A stretch of DNA of 64,000 bases from Enterobacter sp. RHBSTW-00175 (GTDB lineage: Bacteria > Pseudomonadota > Gammaproteobacteria > Enterobacterales > Enterobacteriaceae), in NCBI RefSeq assembly GCF_013927005.1, contig NZ_CP055930.1, forward strand, positions 3,596,001-3,660,000, written 5' to 3'. The notes below the pieces were generated by a model. It was given only the letters and a program-made list of their open reading frames with translations, was not told the DNA's origin and did not search any database. The translations under genes were made by a program, and so were the position numbers. This document shows, piece by piece, positions 1 through 9,475 of the stretch; the first letter of the stretch is position 1, and each line of letters starts with the position of its first letter.

Positions 1-1
1 C

Positions 2-964
2 AGCTCCTACTATATGCTGCGCGGTCGTGACTTTGCTTTCGCTAAGCGCTCCTTTGCTATCGCTGCTAGCTTCGGTATGGCTGCAATCCTCTCCGTTATC
101 GTACTGGGTGATGAATCCGGTTACGAAATGGGTGACGTGCAGAAAACCAAACTGGCAGCCATCGAAGCTGAGTGGGAAACACAACCGGCTCCGGCTGCCT
201 TTACCCTGTTCGGTATCCCGGATCAGGATGCGCAGCAAAACCACTTCTCGATTCAAATCCCTTACGCGCTGGGCATCATCGCAACCCGCTCCGTCGACAA
301 ACAGGTTACTGGCCTGAAAGATCTGATGGTGCAGCATGAAGGCCGTATCCGTAATGGTATGAAAGCTTACTCACTGCTGGAACAGCTGCGTGCTGGTTCT
401 ACCGATCAGGCTATACGCGATCAGTTCAACAGCGTGAAGAAAGACCTGGGTTATGGGCTGCTGCTCAAACGCTATACCCCGAACGTCTCTGACGCGACGG
501 AAGCGCAAATCCAGCAGGCCACTAAAGACTCCATTCCGCGCGTTGCGCCGCTGTACTTTGCGTTCCGTATCATGGTGGGCTGCGGCATCATCATGCTGCT
601 TATCATCGCGGCGTCCTTCTGGTCTGTTATTCGTAACCGTGTCGGTCAGAAAAAATGGCTGCTGCGTACCGCGATGTACGGTATCCCACTGCCGTGGATT
701 GCTATCGAATCCGGTTGGTTTGTGGCGGAATATGGCCGTCAGCCATGGGCGATAGGTGAGGTGCTGCCAACGGCGGTAGCGAACTCCTCCCTGACAGCGG
801 GCGATCTGATCTTCTCCATGCTGCTGATTTGTGGTCTGTATACCCTGTTCCTGGTGGCTGAACTGTTCCTGATGTTCAAGTTCGCGCGCCTTGGCCCAAG
901 CAGCCTGAAAACCGGTCGCTATCACTACGAGCAGTCTGCTGCGACTACTCAGCCGGCACGCTAA
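2..964 (+). CDS. cydA: Cytochrome bd-I ubiquinol oxidase subunit I, 3' part only
   Basis: Catalytic subunit of the high-affinity quinol:O2 oxidoreductase in the inner membrane. The gene enters from the left edge in frame (reading frame opens at base 2), so about 200 N-terminal residues of a roughly 520-residue protein are missing, including the haem b595/d ligands. The visible part starts just before the periplasmic Q-loop (KLAAIEAEWE region, quinol binding). It contains FRIM, matching the Arg/Met haem b558 ligand region, and the conserved GWFVAEYGRQPW segment, followed by two further membrane helices. cydB follows after 15 bp with a good ribosome site. Nearly identical to E. coli CydA throughout. 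Confidence 0.98.
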   Translation, partial: SSYYMLRGRDFAFAKRSFAIAASFGMAAILSVIVLGDESGYEMGDVQKTKLAAIEAEWETQPAPAAFTLFGIPDQDAQQNHFSIQIPYALGIIATRSVDKQVTGLKDLMVQHEGRIRNGMKAYSLLEQLRAGSTDQAIRDQFNSVKKDLGYGLLLKRYTPNVSDATEAQIQQATKDSIPRVAPLYFAFRIMVGCGIIMLLIIAASFWSVIRNRVGQKKWLLRTAMYGIPLPWIAIESGWFVAEYGRQPWAIGEVLPTAVANSSLTAGDLIFSMLLICGLYTLFLVAELFLMFKFARLGPSSLKTGRYHYEQSAATTQPAR

Positions 965-979
965 GACAGGAGTCATCAA

Positions 980-2119
980 ATGATCGATTATGAAGTATTG
1001 CGTTTTATCTGGTGGCTGCTGGTTGGTATTTTGCTGATTGGCTTTGCTGTCACCGACGGTTTCGACATGGGGGTGGGGATGCTCACCCGTTTCCTCGGTC
1101 GTAATGACACCGAGCGTCGAATTATGATCAACTCCATTGCCCCGCACTGGGACGGTAACCAGGTGTGGCTCATCACCGCTGGCGGCGCGCTGTTCGCTGC
1201 CTGGCCGATGGTCTACGCGGCTGCGTTTTCCGGCTTCTATGTGGCGATGATTTTGGTGCTGGCGTCTTTATTCTTCCGTCCGGTGGGTTTCGACTACCGT
1301 TCCAAGATTGAAGACACCCGCTGGCGCAACATGTGGGACTGGGGCATCTTCATTGGTAGCTTTGTTCCACCGCTGGTGATTGGTGTGGCGTTCGGTAACC
1401 TGTTGCAGGGTGTTCCGTTCCACATTGATGAGTACATGCGTCTTTACTACACCGGTAACTTCTTCCAGCTGCTGAATCCGTTTGGTCTGCTGGCGGGCGT
1501 GGTGAGTGTGGCGATGATCATTACTCAGGGCGCGACTTACCTGCAAATGCGTACGGTAGGTGAACTGCATCTGCGTTCACGTGCAACTGCTCAGTTGGCC
1601 GCTCTGGTGACGCTTGTCTGCTTCGCACTGGCCGGTGTCTGGGTGGTGTACGGTATTGATGGCTACGTGGTGACCTCTGCGATGAACCATGCTGCGCCGT
1701 CTAACCCGCTGACGAAAGAAGTTGTGCGTCAGGCTGGTGCCTGGATGACTAACTTCAACAACATGCCTGTGCTGTGGGTTATCCCGGCTCTGGGTGTTCT
1801 GTTGCCGTTGCTGACTGTACTGACGTCCCGTCTGGAAAAAGGCGCCCTGGCGTTTGTGTTCTCTTCGCTGACGCTGGCGTGCATTATTCTGACGGCAGGT
1901 ATCGCGATGTTCCCATTCGTTATGCCGTCCAGCACCATGATGAACGCAAGTCTGACCATGTGGGATGCAACATCTAGCCAGCTGACACTGAACCTGATGA
2001 CGTATGTTGCGTGTGTGTTCGTACCGATTATCCTGCTCTACACCACCTGGTGTTACTGGAAAATGTTCGGTCGTATCACGAAAGAAGACATTGAACGCAA
2101 CACTCATTCCCTGTACTAA
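980..2119 (+). CDS. cydB: Cytochrome bd-I ubiquinol oxidase subunit II
   Basis: Second large subunit of cytochrome bd-I, 379 residues, the usual length. It is a polytopic inner-membrane protein with no haem ligands of its own in this family; it pairs with CydA. The start ATG lies 7 bases after an AGGAG ribosome site. Conserved N-terminal sequence FIWWLLVGILLIGFAVTDGF and the RNDTERRIMINSIAPHWDGN loop are intact. Sits between cydA and cydX in one operon. Confidence 0.98.
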   Translation: MIDYEVLRFIWWLLVGILLIGFAVTDGFDMGVGMLTRFLGRNDTERRIMINSIAPHWDGNQVWLITAGGALFAAWPMVYAAAFSGFYVAMILVLASLFFRPVGFDYRSKIEDTRWRNMWDWGIFIGSFVPPLVIGVAFGNLLQGVPFHIDEYMRLYYTGNFFQLLNPFGLLAGVVSVAMIITQGATYLQMRTVGELHLRSRATAQLAALVTLVCFALAGVWVVYGIDGYVVTSAMNHAAPSNPLTKEVVRQAGAWMTNFNNMPVLWVIPALGVLLPLLTVLTSRLEKGALAFVFSSLTLACIILTAGIAMFPFVMPSSTMMNASLTMWDATSSQLTLNLMTYVACVFVPIILLYTTWCYWKMFGRITKEDIERNTHSLY

Positions 2120-2133
2120 GTAAGGAGCTGAAT

Positions 2134-2247
2134 ATGTGGTATTTCGCATGGATTTTGGGGACGCTTCTTGCCTGTGCATTTGGCATCATTACTGCCCTGG
2201 CGCTTGAGCACGTTGAAGCGTCCAAAGCGGGTGACGAAAAGCACTAA
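2134..2247 (+). CDS. cydX: Cytochrome bd-I small accessory subunit
   Basis: A 37-codon gene preceded by AAGGAG. The product begins MWYFAWILGTLLACAFGI and has one membrane helix followed by a short charged tail, the hallmark of CydX, which stabilises the haem sites of the CydAB complex. Its TAA stop shares one base with the ATG of ybgE (TAATG), which suggests translational coupling. It is short enough to be missed by standard gene callers. Confidence 0.97.
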   Translation: MWYFAWILGTLLACAFGIITALALEHVEASKAGDEKH

Positions 2248-2537
2248 TGAACATTATCGCGATGCTTTACGCGGTAATGGATAAGCGCCCGTTAAGGGCG
2301 CTTTCTTTAGTGATGGCATTACTGCTGGCAGGTTGTATTTTCTGGGACCCTTCGCGTTTTGCAGCGAAGACCAGCGAGCTTGAGATTTGGCACGGTTTGT
2401 TCATCATGTGGGCCGTGTGCGCAGGTGTTATTCACGGCGTTGGCTTTCGTCCGAAAGCCATTCACTGGCAGGGTATTTTCTGCCCGCTGATTGCCGATCT
2501 GGTGCTTCTCGCTGGGCTGATTTTCTTCTTCTTCTGA
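2247..2537 (+). CDS. ybgE: Cyd operon protein YbgE
   Basis: 96 residues with predicted membrane helices at about residues 15-30, 45-65 and 75-95, and no recognisable catalytic motif. It belongs to the YbgE family that always travels with cydABX. A role in bd-oxidase assembly or function is assumed from context. The start codon overlaps the cydX stop. A stem-loop terminator follows about 20 bp after the stop codon. Confidence 0.95.
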   Translation: MNIIAMLYAVMDKRPLRALSLVMALLLAGCIFWDPSRFAAKTSELEIWHGLFIMWAVCAGVIHGVGFRPKAIHWQGIFCPLIADLVLLAGLIFFFF

Positions 2538-2558
2538 ATAAGAAATGTCCGTTAATCA

Positions 2559-2580
2559 TATGGGCTTACCCGAGCCCATA
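2559..2580 (+). terminator. Stem-loop after the cyd operon
   Basis: Perfect 8-bp inverted repeat TATGGGCT / AGCCCATA with a 6-base loop, just after ybgE. The tract that follows is A-rich then mixed rather than a clean T-run, so termination efficiency is uncertain. Confidence 0.6.
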
Positions 2581-2685
2581 AAAATTTACTCTCCGTTTAC
2601 TTTCTCCCATTCCAAACCACCTTTCCCGCGCGTATAGTAGCGAAGTTTAAAAGAGTTAACTTTTGTTGCATTACCGGGATGTAAA

Positions 2686-3779
<1,094 letters not shown>

Positions 3780-3782
3780 ACC

Positions 3783-4211
3783 ATGGCCAGATCGCGTGGA
3801 CGAGGTCGTCGCGAGCTCAAGTCCGAAATCAATATCGTTCCGCTGCTGGACGTACTGTTAGTGCTGCTGCTTATCTTTATGGCAACAGCGCCGATAATCA
3901 CCCAGAGCGTGGAAGTGGATCTGCCGGATGCGACAGAATCACAGGCGGTAAGCACCAATGACGATCCTCCGGTTATCATTGAGGTTTCCGGCGTAGGGCA
4001 ATACAGCGTGGTGGTAGAAAAAGATCGTATGGATCAGTTACCGCCAGAGCAGGTGATTGCTGAAGCGCAGCGCCGCCTGGAGTCAAATCCGAAGACGGTC
4101 TTTTTAATCGGTGGCGCAAAAGATGTGCCTTACGATGAAATTATAAAAGCGCTGAACTTGCTCCATAGCGCGGGCGTTAAGTCTGTTGGCTTAATGACGC
4201 AGCCTATTTGA
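3783..4211 (+). CDS. tolR: Tol-Pal system membrane protein TolR
   Basis: 142-residue ExbD/TolR family protein: short cytoplasmic N-terminus rich in Arg, one membrane helix (about residues 18-38) carrying the proton-carrying Asp in VPLLDVLLVLLLIF, and a periplasmic domain. Partner of TolQ. Start ATG 3 bp after the tolQ stop. Confidence 0.98.
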   Translation: MARSRGRGRRELKSEINIVPLLDVLLVLLLIFMATAPIITQSVEVDLPDATESQAVSTNDDPPVIIEVSGVGQYSVVVEKDRMDQLPPEQVIAEAQRRLESNPKTVFLIGGAKDVPYDEIIKALNLLHSAGVKSVGLMTQPI

Positions 4212-4252
4212 TCACCTGCTAGCAGTGGGATACGAGTTTTTGGGAACCGATA

Positions 4253-5551
4253 GTGTCAAAGGCAACCGAACAAAACGATAAGCTTAAGCGAGCGATAATT
4301 ATCTCCGCAGTGCTGCACGTTATTCTTTTTGCGGCACTGATCTGGAGTTCGTTCGACGAGCATATAGATGCATCAGCTGGCGGTGGTGGGGGGTCTTCCA
4401 TCGACGCCGTCATGGTGGATCCTGGTGCGGTAGTACAAAACTATAATCGCCAGCAACAACAGCAGGCGAGTGCAAAACGTGCTGAAGAGCAGCGTGATAA
4501 ACAGGCGCAACAGCAAGCTGAGGAACTGCGTGAAAAGCAGGCCGCGGAGCAGGAGCGTTTGAAGCAGCTCGAGAAAGAACGTTTGCAGGCGCAGGAAGCA
4601 GCGAAAGAGCAAGCGGAACAGCAGAAACAGGCTGAAGCCGCCGCTAAAAAAGCGCAGGAACAGCAGAAACAAGCCGAAGAAGCCGCAGCAAAAGCGGCTG
4701 CTGACGCGAAAGCTCAGGCTGACGCACAGGCAAAACTGGCCGCAGAAGCCGCGAAGAAAGCCGCAGCGGATGCCCAGAAACAGGCTGAGGAAGCAGCGAA
4801 GAAAGCGGCTGCCGATGCTCAGAAGAAAGCTGAAGCAGAAGCTGCGAAGAAAGCCGCAGCAGATGCCCAGAAGAAAGCTGAAGCAGATGCAGCGAAAAAA
4901 GCCGCTCAGGAAGCTGAGAAGAAAGCTGCCGCCGACGCTGCTAAGAAAGCGGCTGCCGCTGAGAAAGCCGCTGCGGAAAAAGCCGCTGCTGCTGAGAAGG
5001 CTGCTGCCGCTGCTGCGGCCAAGAAAGCCGCCGCCGCTGAAAAGGCTGCTGCCGATAAAGCTGCTGCCGCTGAAAAAGCTGCTGCTGATAAGAAAGCCGC
5101 TGCGGCTGAAAAAGCTGCTGCTAAAAAGGCTGCTGCGGAAAAAGCCGCTGCTGCCTCGGGAGTGGATGACCTGCTGGGCGACCTGAGTTCTGGTAAGAAT
5201 GCGCCGAAAGGCACAACCAGTGGTAGCGCAGGTGGTTCATCTCCTGCTAAAGGAAGTAAGCCGGGGCAGGGTGGTGCATCTCAGGCAGAGATTGCTTCGT
5301 ACATATCACAGGTTCAGGCAGCCATTCGTGGTCACCTGTATGACTGGGATACCTACAAAGGCAAAACCTGTACTTTGCGTGTAAACATTGGTTCAGACGG
5401 CTCGATACTTAGTGTGAAATCGGAAGGTGGGGACGATGCGTTCTGTCAGCAGATGCTGTCTGCGACCAGCAGAATGACCAAGTTCCCTAAACCGCCATCT
5501 CAGGCTGTGTATGAAACGTTTAAAAATGCACCACTGGACTTCAAACCTTAA
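4253..5551 (+). CDS. tolA: Tol-Pal system protein TolA, periplasm-spanning
   Basis: 432 residues from a GTG start. Domain I: one membrane anchor (about residues 14-34), then a Gly stretch. Domain II: a very long Ala/Lys/Glu/Gln helical rod (about residues 60-300) built of KAAA-type repeats. Domain III: globular C-terminal part (about 320-432) with two Cys expected to form a disulphide. It couples the TolQR motor to TolB and Pal. The repeat region is rich in GCN/AAR codons and differs in length and order from E. coli, as expected for a repeat expansion zone. Antisense and shifted open frames over the repeat are artefacts of codon bias. Confidence 0.97.
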   Translation: MSKATEQNDKLKRAIIISAVLHVILFAALIWSSFDEHIDASAGGGGGSSIDAVMVDPGAVVQNYNRQQQQQASAKRAEEQRDKQAQQQAEELREKQAAEQERLKQLEKERLQAQEAAKEQAEQQKQAEAAAKKAQEQQKQAEEAAAKAAADAKAQADAQAKLAAEAAKKAAADAQKQAEEAAKKAAADAQKKAEAEAAKKAAADAQKKAEADAAKKAAQEAEKKAAADAAKKAAAAEKAAAEKAAAAEKAAAAAAAKKAAAAEKAAADKAAAAEKAAADKKAAAAEKAAAKKAAAEKAAAASGVDDLLGDLSSGKNAPKGTTSGSAGGSSPAKGSKPGQGGASQAEIASYISQVQAAIRGHLYDWDTYKGKTCTLRVNIGSDGSILSVKSEGGDDAFCQQMLSATSRMTKFPKPPSQAVYETFKNAPLDFKP

Positions 5552-5557
5552 GTTACA

Positions 5558-5581
5558 TTTTCCCCGTGCAAACGGGGAAAA
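5558..5581. other. GNRA-capped stem-loop between tolA and tolB
   Basis: Perfect 10-bp inverted repeat TTTTCCCCGT / ACGGGGAAAA with loop GCAA, 6 bp after the tolA stop. It is symmetric enough to act as an RNA hairpin that protects or attenuates the upstream message. There is no proper downstream T-run on the plus strand. tolB is known to have its own promoter in E. coli, which fits a partial terminator here. Confidence 0.55.
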
Positions 5582-5685
5582 ATAGACCAGGTTTAGTCAC
5601 AGGGTTCTGGTAGTTTTGTCTATTTGAGTTTGTTAACATTCTGCTAAATTATCGCGGGTAAGGTTACCCAGATAAGGGAGATATG

Positions 5686-6978
5686 ATGAAGCAGGCATTA
5701 CGTGTAGCATTTAGTTTCTTAATGCTGTGGGCAGCTGTGCTGCACGCAGAAGTACGTATCGAAATCACCCAGGGGGTGGACTCGGCACGCCCAATCGGTG
5801 TTGTTCCGTTCCAGTGGGCCGGTCCTGGCGCTGCACCAGAAGATATTGGTGGCATCGTTGCGGCTGACCTGCGTAACAGCGGTAAATTCAACCCGTTAGA
5901 TCGTTCTCGTCTGCCTCAGCAGCCTGGTACTGCGCAGGAAGTTCAACCTGCAGCATGGTCTGCGCTGGGTATTGATGCGGTTGTTGTAGGCCAGGTTACT
6001 CCTGGCCCGGACGGCGGCTATAACGTGGCTTATCAGCTGGTGGATACCGGCGGTGCGCCAGGTACCGTTCTGGCTCAGAACTCTTACAAAGTGAACAAGC
6101 AATATCTGCGTTATGCTGGCCACACGGCGAGTGACGAAGTGTTCGAAAAGCTGACCACGATTAAAGGCGCTTTCCGTACTCGTATCGCTTATGTGGTACA
6201 GACCAACGGTGGTCAGTTCCCGTATGAGCTTCGCGTGTCCGATTACGATGGTTACAACCAGTTCACTGTTCACCGTTCTTCACAGCCGCTGATGTCTCCG
6301 GCATGGTCACCAGACGGTTCTAAACTGGCTTATGTTACCTTTGAAAGCGGTCGTTCTGCACTGGTTATTCAGACGCTGTCTAACGGTGCTGTACGCCAGG
6401 TTGCGTCCTTCCCGCGTCACAACGGTGCGCCTTCATTCTCACCGGATGGTTCTAAACTGGCATTTGCTCTGTCTAAAACCGGTAGCCTGAACCTGTACGT
6501 GATGGACATTGGTTCTGGTCAGATCCGCCAGGTGACGGATGGTCGTAGCAACAACACTGAGCCGACCTGGTTCCCGGATAGCCAGAACCTGGCGTTTACT
6601 TCCGACCAGGCAGGCCGTCCACAAATCTATAAAGTGAATGTCAACGGCGGTGCTCCGCAGCGTATTTCCTGGGAAGGTACACAAAACCAGAACGCAGACG
6701 TGAGCAGCGACGGTAAGTTTATGGTAATGGTCAGCTCCAACGGTGGGCAGCAACACATTGCCAAACAAGATCTGGTAGCGGGTGGCGTTCAAGTTCTGTC
6801 GTCAACGTTCCTGGATGAAACGCCAAGTCTGGCACCTAACGGCACTATGGTAATCTACAGCTCTTCTCAGGGGATGGGATCTGTGCTGAATCTGGTTTCT
6901 ACAGATGGGCGTTTCAAAGCGCGTATTCCGGCTACTGATGGACAGGTAAAATCACCTGCCTGGTCGCCGTATCTGTAA
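5686..6978 (+). CDS. tolB: Tol-Pal periplasmic beta-propeller protein
   Basis: 430 residues. The second of two adjacent ATGs is chosen: it lies 5 bases from the AAGGGAG ribosome site and gives the family start MKQALRV. Signal peptide to about residue 21 (cleavage after LHA). An N-terminal alpha/beta domain is followed by a six-bladed propeller with repeated SPDGSKLA motifs (about residues 200-430). TolB binds Pal and the TolA C-terminus in the periplasm. Confidence 0.97.
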   Translation: MKQALRVAFSFLMLWAAVLHAEVRIEITQGVDSARPIGVVPFQWAGPGAAPEDIGGIVAADLRNSGKFNPLDRSRLPQQPGTAQEVQPAAWSALGIDAVVVGQVTPGPDGGYNVAYQLVDTGGAPGTVLAQNSYKVNKQYLRYAGHTASDEVFEKLTTIKGAFRTRIAYVVQTNGGQFPYELRVSDYDGYNQFTVHRSSQPLMSPAWSPDGSKLAYVTFESGRSALVIQTLSNGAVRQVASFPRHNGAPSFSPDGSKLAFALSKTGSLNLYVMDIGSGQIRQVTDGRSNNTEPTWFPDSQNLAFTSDQAGRPQIYKVNVNGGAPQRISWEGTQNQNADVSSDGKFMVMVSSNGGQQHIAKQDLVAGGVQVLSSTFLDETPSLAPNGTMVIYSSSQGMGSVLNLVSTDGRFKARIPATDGQVKSPAWSPYL

Positions 6979-6989
6979 ATAATAATTAA

Positions 6990-7535
<546 letters not shown>

Positions 7536-7544
7536 GAGAATTGC

Positions 7545-8339
7545 ATGAACAGTAACTTCAGACATCATCTGTTGAGTCTGTCGTTACTGGTTGGAATAGC
7601 GGCCCCCTGGGCCGCTTTTGCTCAGGCACCAATCAGTAGTGTCGGCTCAGGCTCGGTTGAAGACCGTGTCACTCAACTCGAGCGTATTTCTAATGCTCAT
7701 AGTCAGCTTTTAACCCAACTCCAGCAGCAACTTTCCGATAACCAAACCGATATTGATTCTTTGCGTGGGCAGATCCAGGAAAGTCAGTATCAGCTTAATC
7801 AGGTTATGGATCGTCAGAAGCAGATCATGTTGCAAATCGATAGCCTTAGCAACGGTGGTGCAGCTGCACAGCCAGCAGCGGGCGATCAGAGTGGTGGTGC
7901 TGCGGCAACACCGGCTCCGGCAGCAGATGCTTCAGCCTCGACAGGTGCGCCTGTACAGAGCGGTGACGCGAATACGGATTACAATGCGGCCATTGCACTG
8001 GTACAGGACAAATCTCGTCAGGAAGATGCAATCGTTGCGTTTCAAAACTTCGTCAAGAAGTACCCTGATTCCACTTACCAGCCAAATGCGAATTACTGGC
8101 TTGGTCAGCTGAATTACAACAAGGGTAAGAAGGATGATGCGGCGTTTTATTTTGCCTCCGTGGTGAAAAATTACCCAAAATCACCTAAAGCACCTGATGC
8201 GATGTTCAAGGTCGGCGTGATCATGCAGGACAAAGGTGATACCGCAAAGGCAAAAGCAGTCTACCAACAGGTTGTGACGAAGTTCCCGGGTACCGAAGGT
8301 GCCAAACAGGCGCAAAAACGTCTGAGTTCGATGGGATGA
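7545..8339 (+). CDS. cpoB: Cell division coordinator CpoB
   Basis: 264 residues, formerly ybgF. Signal peptide to about residue 26 (cleavage after AFA), an N-terminal coiled coil (VEDRVTQLERI onward, about residues 35-105) that trimerises, an Ala/Gly/Ser/Thr linker, and TPR repeats (about residues 140-260). Periplasmic protein linking PBP1B peptidoglycan synthesis with Tol constriction. Last gene of the tol-pal operon. Confidence 0.97.
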   Translation: MNSNFRHHLLSLSLLVGIAAPWAAFAQAPISSVGSGSVEDRVTQLERISNAHSQLLTQLQQQLSDNQTDIDSLRGQIQESQYQLNQVMDRQKQIMLQIDSLSNGGAAAQPAAGDQSGGAAATPAPAADASASTGAPVQSGDANTDYNAAIALVQDKSRQEDAIVAFQNFVKKYPDSTYQPNANYWLGQLNYNKGKKDDAAFYFASVVKNYPKSPKAPDAMFKVGVIMQDKGDTAKAKAVYQQVVTKFPGTEGAKQAQKRLSSMG

Positions 8340-8422
8340 TTACCGCATGACCAGAAATCGCCTTATTTCTGGTCGTGCAGCATGATTACTAAGCAGTTAA
8401 GTGATCTTCATCGAAATTTTTG

Positions 8423-8450
8423 TTGCGCAGAATTCTTAAATCAGTAATAT
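8423..8450 (+). promoter_or_regulatory. Probable stable-RNA promoter of the tRNA array
   Basis: TTGCGC, a 16-base spacer and TAATAT, followed by a GC-rich discriminator (GCCGCCG) typical of stringently controlled tRNA promoters. The first tRNA begins about 45 bases after the expected start. Inferred from motif and position. Confidence 0.5.
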
Positions 8451-8500
8451 ATGCCGCCGTTGCCACGGGATATCAAACAACGTGAAAGCAGCGCAAAAGT

Positions 8501-8576
8501 GGGTCGTTAGCTCAGTTGGTAGAGCAGTTGACTTTTAATCAATTGGTCGCAGGTTCGAATCCTGCACGACCCACCA
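8501..8576 (+). tRNA. lysT: tRNA-Lys(TTT), copy 1
   Basis: 76-base cloverleaf with encoded CCA; acceptor GGGTCGT/ACGACCC, anticodon loop CTTTTAA giving anticodon TTT, and T-arm GCAGGTTCGAATCCTGC. Identical to the other three Lys copies. Confidence 0.99.
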
Positions 8577-8658
8577 CTAATCTGGTGGATAGTAGTAATT
8601 CAGCGTGAAGGATAACGTTGCGTAAGCAACGGCCAGTAGGGCGAGGCAAAGCCGAGTC

Positions 8659-8676
8659 ATCCTGCACGACCCACCA
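8659..8676 (+). repeat. Decayed 3' end of tRNA-Lys, copy A
   Basis: 18 bases (ATCCTGCACGACCCACCA) identical to the 3' end of tRNA-Lys, with no tRNA body upstream. It closes a 100-bp segment that follows the first tRNA-Lys. This resembles the tandem segments after E. coli tyrT, each of which carries the last 19 bases of its tRNA. Confidence 0.85.
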
Positions 8677-8703
8677 ATTAAAGCAGTACCGGTAATACAG
8701 AGT

Positions 8704-8779
8704 GGGTGATTAGCTCAGTTGGTAGAGCATCTCCTTTACACGGAGGGGGTCGGCGGTTCGAGCCCGTCATCACCCACCA
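8704..8779 (+). tRNA. valT: tRNA-Val(TAC)
   Basis: 76-base cloverleaf with CCA; acceptor GGGTGAT/ATCACCC, anticodon loop TTTACAC giving anticodon TAC. Followed after 3 bases by the next tRNA-Lys, so both come from one transcript. Confidence 0.98.
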
Positions 8780-8782
8780 CTC

Positions 8783-8858
8783 GGGTCGTTAGCTCAGTTG
8801 GTAGAGCAGTTGACTTTTAATCAATTGGTCGCAGGTTCGAATCCTGCACGACCCACCA
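8783..8858 (+). tRNA. lysW: tRNA-Lys(TTT), copy 2
   Basis: Same 76-base sequence as copy 1, with encoded CCA and anticodon TTT. Separated from tRNA-Val by the three bases CTC. Confidence 0.99.
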
Positions 8859-8900
8859 ATTCTTATTGGTTCCGAGTGATAATTCAGGCAATACCCAGAT

Positions 8901-8976
8901 GGGTCGTTAGCTCAGTTGGTAGAGCAGTTGACTTTTAATCAATTGGTCGCAGGTTCGAATCCTGCACGACCCACCA
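8901..8976 (+). tRNA. tRNA-Lys(TTT), copy 3
   Basis: Identical 76-base copy, with encoded CCA and anticodon TTT. Confidence 0.99.
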
Positions 8977-9007
8977 GCCTGAATAAATTTGAAGTACATC
9001 CCGCAAG

Positions 9008-9083
9008 GGGTCGTTAGCTCAGTTGGTAGAGCAGTTGACTTTTAATCAATTGGTCGCAGGTTCGAATCCTGCACGACCCACCA
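9008..9083 (+). tRNA. tRNA-Lys(TTT), copy 4
   Basis: Identical 76-base copy. Immediately followed by a strong terminator, so it is the last working tRNA of the array. Confidence 0.99.
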
Positions 9084-9122
9084 ATGTAAAAAAGCGCCCT
9101 AAAGGCGCTTTTTTGCTATCTG
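9066..9122 (+). repeat. 57-bp direct repeat, first copy (tRNA 3' end plus terminator)
   Basis: Covers the last 18 bases of tRNA-Lys copy 4 plus the following terminator and a few bases beyond. An exact copy lies at 9221-9277, 155 bp downstream. Confidence 0.95.
9088..9114 (+). terminator. Intrinsic terminator of the tRNA array, copy 1
   Basis: Stem AAAAAAGCGCC / GGCGCTTTTTT with loop CTAAA, 4 bases after the last tRNA CCA. The A/T flanks make it able to work in both directions. Confidence 0.95.
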
Positions 9123-9132
9123 CGATTTGAAC

Positions 9133-9156
9133 GATTCGAACCTGCCGCAGGTTCGA
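9133..9156 (+). repeat. Inverted tRNA T-arm fold-back
   Basis: GATTCGAACCTGC, the reverse complement of the tRNA-Lys T-arm, is followed after one base by the forward form GCAGGTTCGA. The result is a 10-bp perfect palindrome made of a T-arm and its mirror. It lies between the two copies of the duplicated terminator. Confidence 0.75.
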
Positions 9157-9220
9157 GCCGAACAACGTGAGGCAGCGGAGCCGTTTACGGCGACGACCCG
9201 AAGGGCGAGCGAAGCGAGTC

Positions 9221-9277
9221 ATCCTGCACGACCCACCAATGTAAAAAAGCGCCCTAAAGGCGCTTTTTTGCTATCTG
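9221..9277 (+). repeat. 57-bp direct repeat, second copy, with tRNA-Lys 3' remnant B
   Basis: Exact copy of 9066-9122. Its first 18 bases are the 3' end of tRNA-Lys, again without a tRNA body, followed by the duplicated terminator. The preceding sequence (GCGAGCGAAGCGAGTC) resembles that before remnant A at 8641-8658. Confidence 0.95.
9243..9269 (+). terminator. Intrinsic terminator, copy 2
   Basis: Same stem, loop and T-run as the terminator at 9088-9114. Confidence 0.93.
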
Positions 9278-9300
9278 TTATTCCGATATGTTTCGACCTT

Positions 9301-9332
9301 GTGGGTCGGGTTAGGCAAAGCCGCCACCCGAC
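9301..9332. repeat. Diverged REP-type palindrome
   Basis: Stem GTCGGGT / ACCCGAC with inner GGC-AAA-GCC. Same layout as the two better-preserved copies at 26257-26288 and 34107-34138 (GCCGGGT / ACCCGGC). Confidence 0.75.
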
Positions 9333-9384
9333 AAATGCTGCGCGCACCTAATTCCGGTGACTTTTAAGCTCAAATTCGCTATCT

Positions 9385-9402
9385 TGTTTAGTATACAAAA
9401 CA
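9385..9402. promoter_or_regulatory. NadR operator before nadA
   Basis: TGTTTA, six bases, AAAACA: matches the 18-bp NadR dyad (TGTTTA-N6-TAAACA) except for one base in the second half. Lies 73 bp before nadA, the usual NadR target. Repression in the presence of NAD is inferred from the family. Confidence 0.85.
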
Positions 9403-9475
9403 CAATTGCCACCCGTTTTGCTATGTCATGCAAAAGAAAGGCAATATTGTTAAGCCAGTAAAACGAGAAGCCAAA

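Noticed and set aside
4373..5214. Open frames antisense to and shifted within the tolA repeat
   Set aside because: They follow from the GCN/AAR codon repeat of TolA and give low-complexity Leu, Arg or Ala strings.
8501..9083. Evenly spaced identical repeats resembling a CRISPR array
   Set aside because: The repeats are whole 76-base tRNA-Lys genes with CCA ends and cloverleaf arms; spacing is uneven and there are no cas genes.
9127..9351. 74-codon open frame over the tRNA remnants
   Set aside because: It runs through the duplicated terminator and the REP-like palindrome, has no ribosome site, and its product resembles no protein family.
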